A DNA stretch of 58,555 nt from Deltaproteobacteria bacterium (GCA_005879255.1 VBKY01000185.1:1-58555), one strand, 5' to 3'. Numbered from the stretch's first letter, positions 35,771 through 45,048 are shown. Numbers and translations: made by a program. Notes: generated by a model not told the origin, from the sequence alone.

Positions 35771-35969
35771 ACCGGTGCCGCTAAGATCGTTCTGTTCCCT
35801 CAGAGGGCGACTATCGTCAACCTGAGCTGTCTAAAAGTTTTCGCGGCACACACAAATTTTCCAATCCCGAAAAGGGACGGGCAACTTTTCTCTGAAGAAC
35901 GCGAGAAAAGTGGCTAGTTTCCATCCTACTATGCGCTCTTTGCGGTTAAATTGTCTTTCGGTAGTTTCG

Positions 35970-37049
35970 CTAGTACGGTTCGAAGTCGCGCAAGGCTGGA
36001 ATAACTTGTGTCCCAAAGAGTTTGATCGAGCGCATCAAGTCTTCCTCGGCGATCGCGCCGATGTTGTACTCGCCCATGACGGTGTTGAAGACTCCTTCGC
36101 TGGCAGCTGCCTTGATTTGCTCGATGACGGTCTGCGACGAGCCGACAAAGGCTAAGTTGCGTTCGCGCAAATATTCGACGTCGATCGAGTGGCGCGCGAT
36201 CTCGGCGCCGCGGGGATTGCCTCGTTTCTCGTGGTTCTCGGCAAGCCTCTGGTAGCCGATGCCTCCCTCCGCCCGGGTGCCGAAGACGTTAGTGAAACAG
36301 TATTCGAAATAGGGTTTAGCTTTCGCCACGGCTTTGGCGTCGGTCTCATCGACATAAACCAAAATCCAATAGCCGATGTTGGGCTTGCCGGTGTGGCCGG
36401 CGTCGCGCCACAAGCGTAAATATTCGCGATAACGTGGCGCGACCTCGTCGCGCGGCACCAAGAAAAGATACCCCGTATGAACCCCTTCACGCGCGAGCAG
36501 CGCCAGGGTGTCGGCGTCGCGCGAGTGAATCCAAATCGGCGGATGGGGTTTTTGCAGCGGGTGTACCCCCAGCGTGACGTTTTGATACTGATGGAATTCG
36601 CCTGTGAAACTGAACGCACCGTTGGTCGAAAGCGCTTGCTTGACGAACATCAGCGCTTCATGGGTGAATGCCCGGCGACTCTGAAAGTCGGCGCGGTAGG
36701 GTCCGAAAAAATCCGGGACGATGCCCGAAACCAAGCCGAGTTCGAACCGGCCGTTGGCAACATTGTCAAGCACCGCGGCGTCCTCAGCGATGCGCAGGGG
36801 ATCGTAGAGCGGCGCGATATTGCCCATCGTGCCGATGCGCAGTCGGCGCGTGTGCGCTAATGCCGCCGCGCAATAGATCGACGGCGACGGCATCCAGCTT
36901 TCGTTGGGATTGAAGTGATGTTCGACACAAAAGCCGAAATTGAAACCCGATTCGTCAGCGAGCGCCAGCTCACGCCAGAGCTGTTCGTAACGTCCCGCGG
37001 CGGTCATTCCCGGTTTGTTCCAGACGTGAGAAAAGTGGGCGAACTTCAT
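35970..37049 (-). CDS. LLM-class (luciferase-like) flavin-dependent oxidoreductase
   Basis: A 359-residue TIM-barrel FMN/F420-type monooxygenase of the bacterial luciferase family. FGFCVEHHFNPNES, IGTMGNIAPLYDPLRIAEDAA and LGLVSG are standard blocks. Members hydroxylate or desulfurise small organic compounds with reduced flavin; no flavin reductase is adjacent. A GTG two codons earlier (37055) is also in frame, but the ATG at 37049 is better spaced from GAAGGCG. The PEP-mutase-family and aldolase genes are upstream on the same strand, so a catabolic operon is likely. Confidence 0.9.
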   Translation of the reverse strand: MKFAHFSHVWNKPGMTAAGRYEQLWRELALADESGFNFGFCVEHHFNPNESWMPSPSIYCAAALAHTRRLRIGTMGNIAPLYDPLRIAEDAAVLDNVANGRFELGLVSGIVPDFFGPYRADFQSRRAFTHEALMFVKQALSTNGAFSFTGEFHQYQNVTLGVHPLQKPHPPIWIHSRDADTLALLAREGVHTGYLFLVPRDEVAPRYREYLRLWRDAGHTGKPNIGYWILVYVDETDAKAVAKAKPYFEYCFTNVFGTRAEGGIGYQRLAENHEKRGNPRGAEIARHSIDVEYLRERNLAFVGSSQTVIEQIKAAASEGVFNTVMGEYNIGAIAEEDLMRSIKLFGTQVIPALRDFEPY

Positions 37050-37079
37050 GGGCACGCCTTCAGCGCGATTCGCTTGGCA

Positions 37080-37943
37080 TCAATAGCCGTACTTGGCCTC
37101 CAACTCTTTGAGTTCTTTGTTGCCCATGCCCGCATACCATTTGCGCGTGTCTTCGATGCCGGGGGTTTCTTTGAAATAGCGCGCTTCGGTGCCGTTGGTT
37201 TTTAATTCTTCCAAACACTGGCGCATGCCGTGCAGCGCCGCCACCTGTAAAACCGTCGGAATACAGCCGACCCTGCCGCCAAGCTCGCCCCAGCGTTGGA
37301 GCGGCATCTGCTGGCGCGGTGGCACTCCGACCAACGGCTTGCCGAGTTTGGCGTACGCTTTAACTTCTTCCTCGGTGCGCGCGCTCGCCCAGGCAGCGTC
37401 GGCGCCGGCTTCGATGCATGCTTGCGTGCGGTCCAGGCGTTCCTGCAAGGAATCTTTCGCCTCGGAACGCGCAATGATTAGCAGATTCTCGTCGCGGCGA
37501 GTGTCGACGGCAGCTTTGATCTTGGCGACGAATTCGGCCTTAGAGATCAATCCAACGTCGAAGCCTTCGTGGCCGGCGCGCTTGGGCGTCATCTGGTCTT
37601 CGATGTGAATTGCCGCAACGCCGGAGCGCTCGAATTCTCGCACGGCGCGCACAACGTTCACCGCATTTCCATACCCGGTCTCGGCATCGCTGACGATCGG
37701 GATATTCACCGCATCGGCGATCTCGCGCGCGCGGTTGATCATCTCCGTAAGCGTGAGTAACCCGGCGTCGGCGAAACCGAGAGCGCGATGTTGGCCGCTG
37801 CCGGAAATGTGGACAAGGGGAAATCCTAGCCACTCGACCAGTCGAGCTTGAATTCCATCATTACAGCTCGGCGCGATATGGCACACCGGCTCATTGAGCA
37901 TTGTACGCAAAGATTTGCGTTTGTCTCCTGCTGTTAGTTCCAT
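37080..37943 (-). CDS. Isocitrate lyase/PEP mutase family protein
   Basis: A 287-residue TIM-barrel enzyme related to methylisocitrate lyase, oxaloacetate decarboxylase and PEP mutase. The Mg site DAETGYG is present and IHIEDQ follows. The family catalytic signature K-(K/R)-C-G-H is replaced by KRAGH: Cys is Ala. This argues against isocitrate or methylisocitrate lyase and for a C-C or C-O bond-cleaving relative such as a decarboxylase or hydrolase. AGAAAGGAAA precedes the ATG. It lies between the luciferase-like gene and two class II aldolases. Confidence 0.88.
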   Translation of the reverse strand: MELTAGDKRKSLRTMLNEPVCHIAPSCNDGIQARLVEWLGFPLVHISGSGQHRALGFADAGLLTLTEMINRAREIADAVNIPIVSDAETGYGNAVNVVRAVREFERSGVAAIHIEDQMTPKRAGHEGFDVGLISKAEFVAKIKAAVDTRRDENLLIIARSEAKDSLQERLDRTQACIEAGADAAWASARTEEEVKAYAKLGKPLVGVPPRQQMPLQRWGELGGRVGCIPTVLQVAALHGMRQCLEELKTNGTEARYFKETPGIEDTRKWYAGMGNKELKELEAKYGY

Positions 37944-37984
37944 TTTCTCTTTTTCCTTTCTGGTTAGTGATCTTTGCTTCTTTG

Positions 37985-38007
37985 TAGGGGCGACCGGCCG
38001 GTCGCCC
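37985..38007. repeat. GTAGGGGC-type palindrome
   Basis: GTAGGGGCGACCGG followed directly by CCGGTCGCCC, a perfect 20-base palindrome at 37988-38007 with one GTAGGGG end. It lies between the class II aldolase and PEP-mutase-family genes, so it would be transcribed as a hairpin. Confidence 0.75.
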
Positions 38008-38027
38008 TCAATCTGCGTTGAACCAAA

Positions 38028-38708
38028 TCATCGCGCCTTCTGAGTCCCGGCCCGAGCGAATTCGTCTCTACGCCCCACCGTCGCTTTGAGTAGCTCGGGC
38101 GGAATGTTTTTCGCGCCGCCGAGCACTTCGGCGAGGATCGCCATTTGTGCCGCTTCTTCGACGATAAGATTTGCCCGGGCTGCCGCCGCGGGATCCGCGC
38201 CAAACGCCAGCACACCGTGGTTTTCCAATAGCACCGCTTTGGTATTTTTCGTGACGTGAAGAGCCTTGGCGATATTCGCAACTGACTCGGCGGAGCCACG
38301 CGGCCCATACTTAGCGAGCGGAATGCCGTCGGTCATGTCTGAGCGCACCAGGGCTTCGTAGGAACATCCGAGCGACCGGCTCGCCAATGCGAAACTGGTC
38401 GCATAAGTGGAATGGGTATGCACCACCGCGCCGGTCTCGGGCCGCTCCTTGTACACGATCGCATGCATGTGCACGATCTCGGCATTGGTCGGATTGATCT
38501 CGCCTTCGACGAGCTTTCCTTCGAGATCGAGAAGCGCCAGGTTCTCCGGGTTTAGATTGTCGAAGGAGCTCGTCGCGGTCAGCAGAATCGTATCCGTGTT
38601 CGGCACCCGCACGCTAAAGTTACCGTGGTGGCTCATCGAAATCGCGCCGACCCGCACGAGCAAGTTCGCGCTATCGATAACGGCTTGGCGGAGTGCTGAG
38701 TGATTCAT
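38028..38708 (-). CDS. Class II aldolase/adducin family protein (copy 1)
   Basis: A 226-residue zinc-dependent aldolase-fold protein (fuculose-phosphate aldolase/adducin family). The zinc ligands appear as HTHST, preceded by GAVV, and a third His in LLENHGVLAFG; the catalytic acid is likely one of the early acidic residues (GEINPTNAEIVHMH). Relatives cleave phosphorylated sugars or decarboxylate 3-oxo-tetronate. GGAGG lies before the ATG. It is followed by the PEP-mutase-family gene and preceded, 22 bases away, by another aldolase gene. Confidence 0.88.
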   Translation of the reverse strand: MNHSALRQAVIDSANLLVRVGAISMSHHGNFSVRVPNTDTILLTATSSFDNLNPENLALLDLEGKLVEGEINPTNAEIVHMHAIVYKERPETGAVVHTHSTYATSFALASRSLGCSYEALVRSDMTDGIPLAKYGPRGSAESVANIAKALHVTKNTKAVLLENHGVLAFGADPAAAARANLIVEEAAQMAILAEVLGGAKNIPPELLKATVGRRDEFARAGTQKAR

Positions 38709-38730
38709 GGTTTTTGTGCCTCCTGATATT

Positions 38731-39408
38731 TTACGTTTCGATTAGGCTGCTGAAATAATCCCATGCTCGATTCGAGACTTCTTCCGGAGAGACTTGGCTA
38801 TACATATGCTCCAGTTCTTCAGGAGTAAAATAGCGCGGCTTGCCGGCGGACATGGCGCGGAGTTGGTAATTTGCTGCCTCTTCCATCCATAGAGTCATCA
38901 CGCATACTCGACGGACATCTTTGTCGGCGACATTGACGCCATGGCCGCGCAGTAGCATGGCGCCGTGCGCACCTAAAGTTTGCGCGACCTGATCGCCGAG
39001 CTCACGCGTGCGTATCAGGGTAATGGGGTCAAACACCTGGACGTTGTTTTTGAAAATCGCTCCCGAAGCATGGAGCGGGCGAATCGTTTCGCCGAGCGAA
39101 CCTAGTATGACACAGTTGGGAGGATGGACGTGGCAAACCGACTGCACATCGGGCCGAGCCTTATAAATGCGCGCATGAATCCAGAATTCGGTATTCGGTC
39201 GTCCATTGCCGGACAGTTGGTCGCCTTCGACGTTGAGTACGAGCAGATTATCTTTACGCACCAGCGCCGGACTCATCCTCGGAGGAAAAACGAACGTATC
39301 GGTTCCGGGGATGCGCGCGCTCACGTGGCCGAAAGCAGCGGCGATGCCCTGTTGGTGCAAAACGTGGCTTGCGGTTACGATGTCTTGCTTGAGTTGATCG
39401 ATGTCCAT
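38731..39408 (-). CDS. Class II aldolase/adducin family protein (copy 2)
   Basis: A 225-residue relative of the neighbouring aldolase but with clearly different sequence. Zinc ligands fit HVHPP (in SVCHVHPPNCV) and the His in LLRGHGVNVAD. Its FGHVSARIPGTDTF start is typical. GGAAAGA precedes the ATG. First gene of the minus-strand set aldolase-aldolase-PEP mutase-luciferase-like. Two aldolases of one family side by side may act on different chain lengths or form a heteromer. Confidence 0.88.
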   Translation of the reverse strand: MDIDQLKQDIVTASHVLHQQGIAAAFGHVSARIPGTDTFVFPPRMSPALVRKDNLLVLNVEGDQLSGNGRPNTEFWIHARIYKARPDVQSVCHVHPPNCVILGSLGETIRPLHASGAIFKNNVQVFDPITLIRTRELGDQVAQTLGAHGAMLLRGHGVNVADKDVRRVCVMTLWMEEAANYQLRAMSAGKPRYFTPEELEHMYSQVSPEEVSNRAWDYFSSLIET

Positions 39409-39562
39409 TCTGTCTTTCCGTGCGCTTCAGCAGTCTCAACTCCCATACGCCACGCAAAACAAAATGTCCATCCAAACTGACGCCGCTGTTAACGGATATT
39501 ACGGGGAATAAGGCGACCTGCAAAATTGACAGCCGAGTCGGTTGTTCGATATATCGAAGCCC

Positions 39563-39709
39563 ATGCTGACACAGAAATGGAAAACTTCGGAGCGCCAATA
39601 CCGCGTGCGTGAAGAGCGGGATTTCGTGACTCCGCTTTCCGACGGCACGAAGCTCAATAGTTATCTATACCGGCCCGATGCCGAGGGTAAGTTGACCGCG
39701 GCGTTTTAA
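39563..39709 (+). pseudogene. CocE/NonD-type hydrolase, N-terminal fragment
   Basis: A 48-residue reading that starts MLTQKWKTSERQYRVREERD and continues FVTPLSDGTKLNSYLYRPDAEGK, the N-terminal beta strand of X-prolyl dipeptidyl-peptidase/cocaine esterase-type hydrolases. It then ends at TAA, long before the catalytic serine region. The rest of a gene that should exceed 500 codons is not found downstream, where a minus-strand fragment lies instead. Confidence 0.6.
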
Positions 39710-39746
39710 AGACTCGAGAACTGCGAACTCCGAGAAATTCCAACGC

Positions 39747-40132
39747 TCATGACGCCGACGGTTTTGCTTCGAGGCGTCTTATTCCTTTTGCACCGATCAG
39801 GGCAAAATCGATTCTGTTTTGAAAACCCGAAACCGCGGTGAAGGGCGCGCCGCGATCGATGGCGCGTATAATTGCCGCAACCCCTGAGACGACGAGGTCG
39901 GCGTGGCCGCTGGTGAGGATCGCCACCATCAACGTTCCGCCGCTCGCGATGGTGACGCTGTGGACATTTAGACCTTCATCTTTGAAAAACCCGTTTGCTG
40001 CGCAACCACGATCGGCAGTTGCGTGCTCAGGTTGGGCGAAACCAACCCTAGACTTATGTTACGCAGCTCGGCAGCGTGAATTGCCGTGACGCACAGGAAA
40101 AAAAGCGGAAAGAAAATTCTCACTCGTGTCAT
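39747..40132 (-). pseudogene. NMT1-type substrate-binding protein, frameshifted and truncated
   Basis: The start (signal peptide IFFPLFFLCVTAIHA, then LRNISLGLVSPN and VVAQQTGF) is out of frame with the continuation DEGLNVHSV, VAILTSGHADLVVSG and RGAPFTAVSGF. Adding one T to the run at 39985-39989 (five A on the plus strand) restores GFFKDEGL. After GAKGIRRLE the sequence ends at TGA without the second lobe, so it is also truncated. A dead relative of the genes at 30272 and 51118. Confidence 0.7.
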
Positions 40133-40319
40133 TTACGGGGGAAGGCCGTGGGTTCGAATTTCTTTATCACAGGGGGAACGGTCACGGCCGGATGAATCTT
40201 ACATGTTATGATTCTGGTAAGAAAACACTGGGTATTAAGCCGAGGGTGGGTTGTTTTCTGCATACGTATAGATCGATTACATCGATTCGATTTCAATAAT
40301 TGTTGCGACTACTTGTCAA

Positions 40320-40354
40320 AAATAAAACTGGCCCGGCGGGTTACGCCGGGCCAG
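40320..40354 (-). terminator. Rho-independent terminator of the metallopeptidase gene
   Basis: CTGGCCCGGCG, a five-base loop and CGCCGGGCCAG, followed on the minus strand by TTTTATTTTT. It lies 34 bases beyond the stop of the metallopeptidase gene and is oriented to end it. Confidence 0.9.
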
Positions 40355-40388
40355 TCTGATTTGCCTCCGATCTCGAAGTCGCGCCGGT

Positions 40389-42194
40389 CTAATTGGCTCT
40401 AACGCTGATTGTGTTCGAGTAAGGCGAGTTACCGATGCTGTTGTATGCGCGGACGCGATAGAGATAGGTTTTTCCACGGCGCAGGCCCGTGTTTGCGAAC
40501 GTAGTTGTTCCCGCCTGAAGTATTGCAATCTGGGAAAATTTTGTGCCGTTGTTGGATCGCTCGATTTTGAAACTGCTTTCATTGGTCGAGTTATCCGTCC
40601 AACTCAGATCGATTCGTTTCAAACCGACCGGAGTACCGACGAGATCGGACGGCGCTGCTGGTTGTCCAGCGACGTTGATTTGTAGCGTTGCCGCAGCCGA
40701 TCCCCCTCGACCGTCCGACACGCTGACGGTGAAGGTATTAACGCCAACGTCTGCGGCGGCGGGAGTGCCGATCAATGCGCCATCCGATGCGACCGAAAGC
40801 CATGCGGGACCACCCGTTTTCGCGAATGTCAGAGGGTCCGAGTCCGGATCGCTGGCATCGCTGGCAATACTTGCAGCATAGGACTGACCTTCGTTGCCGT
40901 TGGGTTTAACGATTGGGTCGCCGTTGAATGTCGGCGGATTATTACTGTCGCCACCGCCGCCCAAGCGGAAATTGGCGACAATCGGCGCCGTCAGATCTCC
41001 AGTGTGGGCGTTATCCCGTTGGTCTTGAATTCCGGTCGCGACGCCGTTGTAGAGCACGTCCGGATTTGAGAAGTGCAGGACGCGCGGGCAGCTAATCGTA
41101 CAAACATTGTAAGACATGATCGTGCGAAACTCACCGTTTACGTAATGACCGAATGACCAGGGATACGATGCGCCTAAGGGAGCAATCCCGGCACTCGCCG
41201 GGTCATGCTCCATGCCCATATTATGACCATGCTCATGGGCCAAGGTGCTATTGGCGAGACAACCGAGCGCTGTGACCTGAAACGCATAATTGGCAAAGCC
41301 TGATCCCGGGTGTCTCTGTACCCAACCGATGCCGCAATACGCCCCACCATTGGCGACGATCAGGGAGACCATATCGGCCGAGTACGTGTTGCGTAGCGAG
41401 GCGACCGTAGAATTGGACGTCACCCAATTCAAATCTGTCTCGATATTTCCGGCATCGTTATGAGCGACTTCCTCGGTGTGAGCCAGAAAAAAGCGCGCGA
41501 TCATATTGCTGTTGATAAAGGCGGTGTTTGCCTGGTCAATGGCCGCTTGAATTTGGCCTTCAATCTGGGTGGTGCCGCCGGCTACGGTACGGGCCTGCGG
41601 GGTATAAACCGACATTAAAACGATCTGTACGGTGCCATCGGCGGCCGGCGTCGCTGGAGCGGTAGAGGAGCCTTGTTGCATCATGTCTCCGCCGGTCACC
41701 GCGGGTACTTTTTCATGACCGTGAGTCGCCGCGTCGTGCCCCCACTCCGGCGCAAAACTGTCAGAATCGAGTTTTTCAACTATGGTGCGGCCATTTGCTC
41801 CTGGACGGACGGCAAATGTATCACTGCCGCTCTCAATGCGCCCGAATAGCAGTCCTTCGTGGAGAGTAAGCGTGACCTTGCTACTATCGGATTGGCCGCG
41901 ACCGCGCCAGACCACGCTTCTGGCGCCGCGCCGTTCGTGGGTCTCTCTTTCGATCTGAAGGTCCGGTTTGCCGGGAACGGCAAGTGTTATCCCAGCTGGA
42001 CCGCTTGAAAGAAGTGATTCATCGACATCCCCAGCAAGCGCCTCCACTCCATGGCGACTGGGCGGCGTCCAGGCGGGGCGCTGGCGAAACAGCTGCGGGC
42101 GTGTCTGCGCATCTGCTATCGAGCCTATTAAGACGAATATGGCGGCGCCCGCCAGAACTAGGAACCGCCTCCAGGTAATCTTCGATTGCTGCAT
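40389..42194 (-). CDS. Secreted reprolysin-like metallopeptidase with Ig-like and Fn3 domains
   Basis: A 601-residue exported protein. A signal peptide (FLVLAGAAIFVLIGSIADA) is followed by a pro-region, then a zinc peptidase domain with HEHGHNMGMEHD at residues 320-331, matching HExxHxxGxxHD of metzincins. About 420-505 is a putative Ig/cadherin-like module (DPDSDPLTFAKTGGPAWL), and about 512-601 an Fn3 module ending in RAYNSIGNSPYSN. AGGAGAG before the ATG at 42194 favours it over the ATG at 42209. The Fn3 tail resembles that of the GH44 gene next door. It is probably a secreted scavenging protease. Confidence 0.92.
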   Translation of the reverse strand: MQQSKITWRRFLVLAGAAIFVLIGSIADAQTRPQLFRQRPAWTPPSRHGVEALAGDVDESLLSSGPAGITLAVPGKPDLQIERETHERRGARSVVWRGRGQSDSSKVTLTLHEGLLFGRIESGSDTFAVRPGANGRTIVEKLDSDSFAPEWGHDAATHGHEKVPAVTGGDMMQQGSSTAPATPAADGTVQIVLMSVYTPQARTVAGGTTQIEGQIQAAIDQANTAFINSNMIARFFLAHTEEVAHNDAGNIETDLNWVTSNSTVASLRNTYSADMVSLIVANGGAYCGIGWVQRHPGSGFANYAFQVTALGCLANSTLAHEHGHNMGMEHDPASAGIAPLGASYPWSFGHYVNGEFRTIMSYNVCTISCPRVLHFSNPDVLYNGVATGIQDQRDNAHTGDLTAPIVANFRLGGGGDSNNPPTFNGDPIVKPNGNEGQSYAASIASDASDPDSDPLTFAKTGGPAWLSVASDGALIGTPAAADVGVNTFTVSVSDGRGGSAAATLQINVAGQPAAPSDLVGTPVGLKRIDLSWTDNSTNESSFKIERSNNGTKFSQIAILQAGTTTFANTGLRRGKTYLYRVRAYNSIGNSPYSNTISVRAN

Positions 42195-42209
42195 AAAAGC
42201 TCTCCTCAT

Positions 42210-42551
42210 CTACCATCGTGGTGGGCCGCGAGTCAAAGTCTCCCGCGGGCCTTCGACAACTCCTCAATAAGTTAGAAATAGGTAAACCCCTGAGCACGCC
42301 CTGTGCCAATGAAAAGCAGTCTATTGTTGGCATCGCGATATTATCCTTGGCATCTCGTGTCTCACCTTTGTTAGTCTCAGTGATGAGATTCGGAACATTG
42401 ATTGATCATTGGGTCGACAAGTTTTGGTTTCAGCGGCTGATTCACGAACGCTGCCGTAGATGCGCTGGAGGGAAACAATTCACATTCGTGGACGTAATGT
42501 GCTGCTTGCTTCCATATTTGCTCTCAAGAACAACTCTTTTCGCCTTCGTTC
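42210..42551. other. Spacer between the metallopeptidase and GH44 genes
   Basis: About 340 bases. It probably holds the metallopeptidase promoter and the end of the GH44 transcript. I see no convincing hairpin with a T tract, no c-di-GMP riboswitch signature and no coding sequence. Confidence 0.4.
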
Positions 42552-44750
42552 TCAGCGCGTTGTCTTGACGCTTGCAATGTTCGAGTAGGCTGAGTTTCCC
42601 GAGGTGTTGAAGGCACGAACACGATAGCGATAGGTGGTGTTTCGTTTGAGGCCTGAGTTGGAATAATTCCTGACGTTTGCGGCAACGGTTGCGATCTGAC
42701 TGAAGTTGGCGCAACTGGCGCCGGAGCAGCGCTCGATTTTGAAGCCGTCTTCGTTGGTTGTATTGTCAGTCCAGGCGAGATCGATCTGCGTTTTCGATAC
42801 CGCGGTAGCAACAAGATTACTCGGCGCGACCGGGATAGTTGTTGTATTGGGGTTTACTTGAATTGTCGTGGTTGTCGAGCTGCTAGCAGTTTGGTTGTCA
42901 GTAACCGTGAGCCGAGCAGTGTAGGTTCCTGCCGTTGGGTAAGTATGGCTGGCGGTCATACCGAAGCCCGTAGTCCCATCGCCGAAGTTCCACGCAAAGG
43001 AAACGATTGTGCCGTCAGCATCCGACGAACTGCTGCCATCGAAAGCAACGGCCAAAGGCGCTAGGCCGGAAGTGGGCGCGGCCGCCATCACGGCAATTGG
43101 TGCTTGGTTGCCAGTGGCCATGGGAAGAACGAAAAGCGTGATACTTTGCGGCGGCAGTGTGGCCGTGAAACTATTGCTCGCAAAGCTCAAATCCGCGAGG
43201 CGGTTAATGGCATTAGTCGCGCTAAGCTGCCAGACCTGAGCCGTGCCGTTATGTGGGAAGTTGGCGAGATTGACGGTTGCAGGCGTGTTGCCTGAGAGAT
43301 ACTTGCTAATGACCATGATCGTCAGCGCAGCGTCGACCGAGCGTTCGGCGGCGAAGACGGAAAGGTTATCCGGATTCGGTCCCGTCGCTGAGACGCTGAT
43401 ATCGCCGAAAATAGACTTGTTGCCGTCGTAGTTGCGATACATTTTTATTGCTTTGTACGTTGGCGAGCTTGCATCCGGCGTCGTCCAGCGAGCGGCTATG
43501 TCTAACCCTTCGCGGCCAAAGATTCCCAATATATCGGCCTGCGCGGTAGCGCCGTTGATATGGGTTTCCGCACCCCAGTTGTATTCCGTAAGGCCCGTCA
43601 GCGTGCCGGGGTAATACGTGTTTACCCAGCTTTTTAAACGCGGCACCAACTGAACGCGATCGTTGATCCAGGACTCATCGACGTAGTTTGGATCCCACAG
43701 TGAGCGAGTCGAGTGATTGCGGCGGAGCTGCATCGAAGTCGAAACGTCATTGCTGAATTCGCCGCCCTGCGGATAATAATGCACGGTAAAAATATCGAGG
43801 ACCCGTTTGCCGGTTGTCGCGTTGTTTTGACGCAGTTGATCGAGGAGCCACGGCAAATAATCCCAGCCGCCGTGGTTGCTTCGGTCCGGCATGAAGCTCC
43901 AACCATGCACGCTGCCATACTGCTGATCGTAGCCGCTCAGAATGTAACCGCTCCAACCCCACTCTTCGGGACCAACGACGAGCGCCGACGGATCAACGGA
44001 TTTGATCTTGCCGGCGTAGTCGATGATCTTGTTCTTGATTTCATCCATCGTCGCGCCAGTGGAATGAACATCGCGATGGGTCGAATGCCAAATGCTCGGT
44101 TCATTGTCGAGAATGTAGTAACGTAAGCCGCCACTCGCGTTGGCGCCCCAGCGGCTGACCAGGTGTTGCATCCATCCTTGTTGAAAAGTCGAATTCGAGG
44201 GTACATTGGAGTCGTTCGGATCGTTGCCGGAAACATACTGGCCATTGGTGCGAATGCCATTGCCGGCGTCGGGAAACCATTGCCAGTCGTTGCCGGTCTG
44301 GGCGCCATATTTGGCGATGGAAAAACTGGCGAGCTTGCTCCGGTTGGCGCCAAGTTTGGCGACCCAATCGATCATCGGAATGGTGAGCATGGCTTGAGCG
44401 TTCGCCGCTTTGGAATTTGCAATGAAAGTATCACCGCGCTCGCCCGCAACCGAGCTTGGCTCTGGTATACTTTCAAAATACCAATCGTTGGCCCGGTTGT
44501 CGGCGTTCAGTTGCCAATTGTAGCGCGTCGTGTTGTTGCCGCCATTACGGTTAAGCGGGCTATTCAAGTCACTCAATTGCGCTGTCGTCGCGTGTGCCAC
44601 GCCGTAAATGTTCGGATTGATCACATGACGGTTGGCGTTGGCGTCGATGCCAATCGTCACGGCGATATTCTGCGCGTTGGCAGTTAGAGGAAAGGAAATC
44701 AGAAGGGCCAAAATTAGATGGAAATGCATGACAAATTTCTTAGAATTCAT
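42552..44750 (-). CDS. Glycoside hydrolase family 44 with PKD and Fn3 modules
   Basis: A 732-residue secreted enzyme of the GH44 type (endoglucanase/xyloglucanase/mannanase). A signal peptide (FHLILALLISFPLTANA) precedes the barrel, residues about 30-540, with acid/base Glu217 in LDNEPSIWH and nucleophile Glu389 in LTEYNWGAE. A PKD module follows (about 550-635, SFAWNFGDGT) and an Fn3 module ends the protein (RVRAFNTSGNSAYSN). GGAGCTG lies before the ATG. It suggests attack on plant cell wall glucans. The divergent gene is an HD-GYP protein. Family assignment is firm, the polysaccharide is not. Confidence 0.92.
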   Translation of the reverse strand: MNSKKFVMHFHLILALLISFPLTANAQNIAVTIGIDANANRHVINPNIYGVAHATTAQLSDLNSPLNRNGGNNTTRYNWQLNADNRANDWYFESIPEPSSVAGERGDTFIANSKAANAQAMLTIPMIDWVAKLGANRSKLASFSIAKYGAQTGNDWQWFPDAGNGIRTNGQYVSGNDPNDSNVPSNSTFQQGWMQHLVSRWGANASGGLRYYILDNEPSIWHSTHRDVHSTGATMDEIKNKIIDYAGKIKSVDPSALVVGPEEWGWSGYILSGYDQQYGSVHGWSFMPDRSNHGGWDYLPWLLDQLRQNNATTGKRVLDIFTVHYYPQGGEFSNDVSTSMQLRRNHSTRSLWDPNYVDESWINDRVQLVPRLKSWVNTYYPGTLTGLTEYNWGAETHINGATAQADILGIFGREGLDIAARWTTPDASSPTYKAIKMYRNYDGNKSIFGDISVSATGPNPDNLSVFAAERSVDAALTIMVISKYLSGNTPATVNLANFPHNGTAQVWQLSATNAINRLADLSFASNSFTATLPPQSITLFVLPMATGNQAPIAVMAAAPTSGLAPLAVAFDGSSSSDADGTIVSFAWNFGDGTTGFGMTASHTYPTAGTYTARLTVTDNQTASSSTTTTIQVNPNTTTIPVAPSNLVATAVSKTQIDLAWTDNTTNEDGFKIERCSGASCANFSQIATVAANVRNYSNSGLKRNTTYRYRVRAFNTSGNSAYSNIASVKTTR

Positions 44751-45048
44751 GATTACAGCTCCATGTTTGCCGAACCGTAAGAATGATTGATCGGCTCGCT
44801 AACGTGCAGGAATTATGCCGCGCTCGCACCAAAGATTCGCTGGTGACTTGCGGCAAATTCCTGTAATCATAACGGACGAAAGGTGACACTCCCGTCGTGG
44901 AATTCCCGCCAAAGCCTGACGCCATTGCGCGAAGTTGACGTGGTGGCTAGATTTCGGATAGGTTTTTTCCGGCACCGCGTGCAGCTTCATCGGGCCAGCG
45001 CTGCGAAAGAATCGTGTCGCTGGCCGTCGCGGACTGGATCGAGGTTTT

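Noticed and set aside
37080..37943. Isocitrate or methylisocitrate lyase
   Set aside because: The essential Cys of K-K/R-C-G-H is Ala.
44751..45048. c-di-GMP riboswitch upstream of the GH44 or HD-GYP gene
   Set aside because: The location was tempting, but I could not match the conserved GEMM core on either strand.
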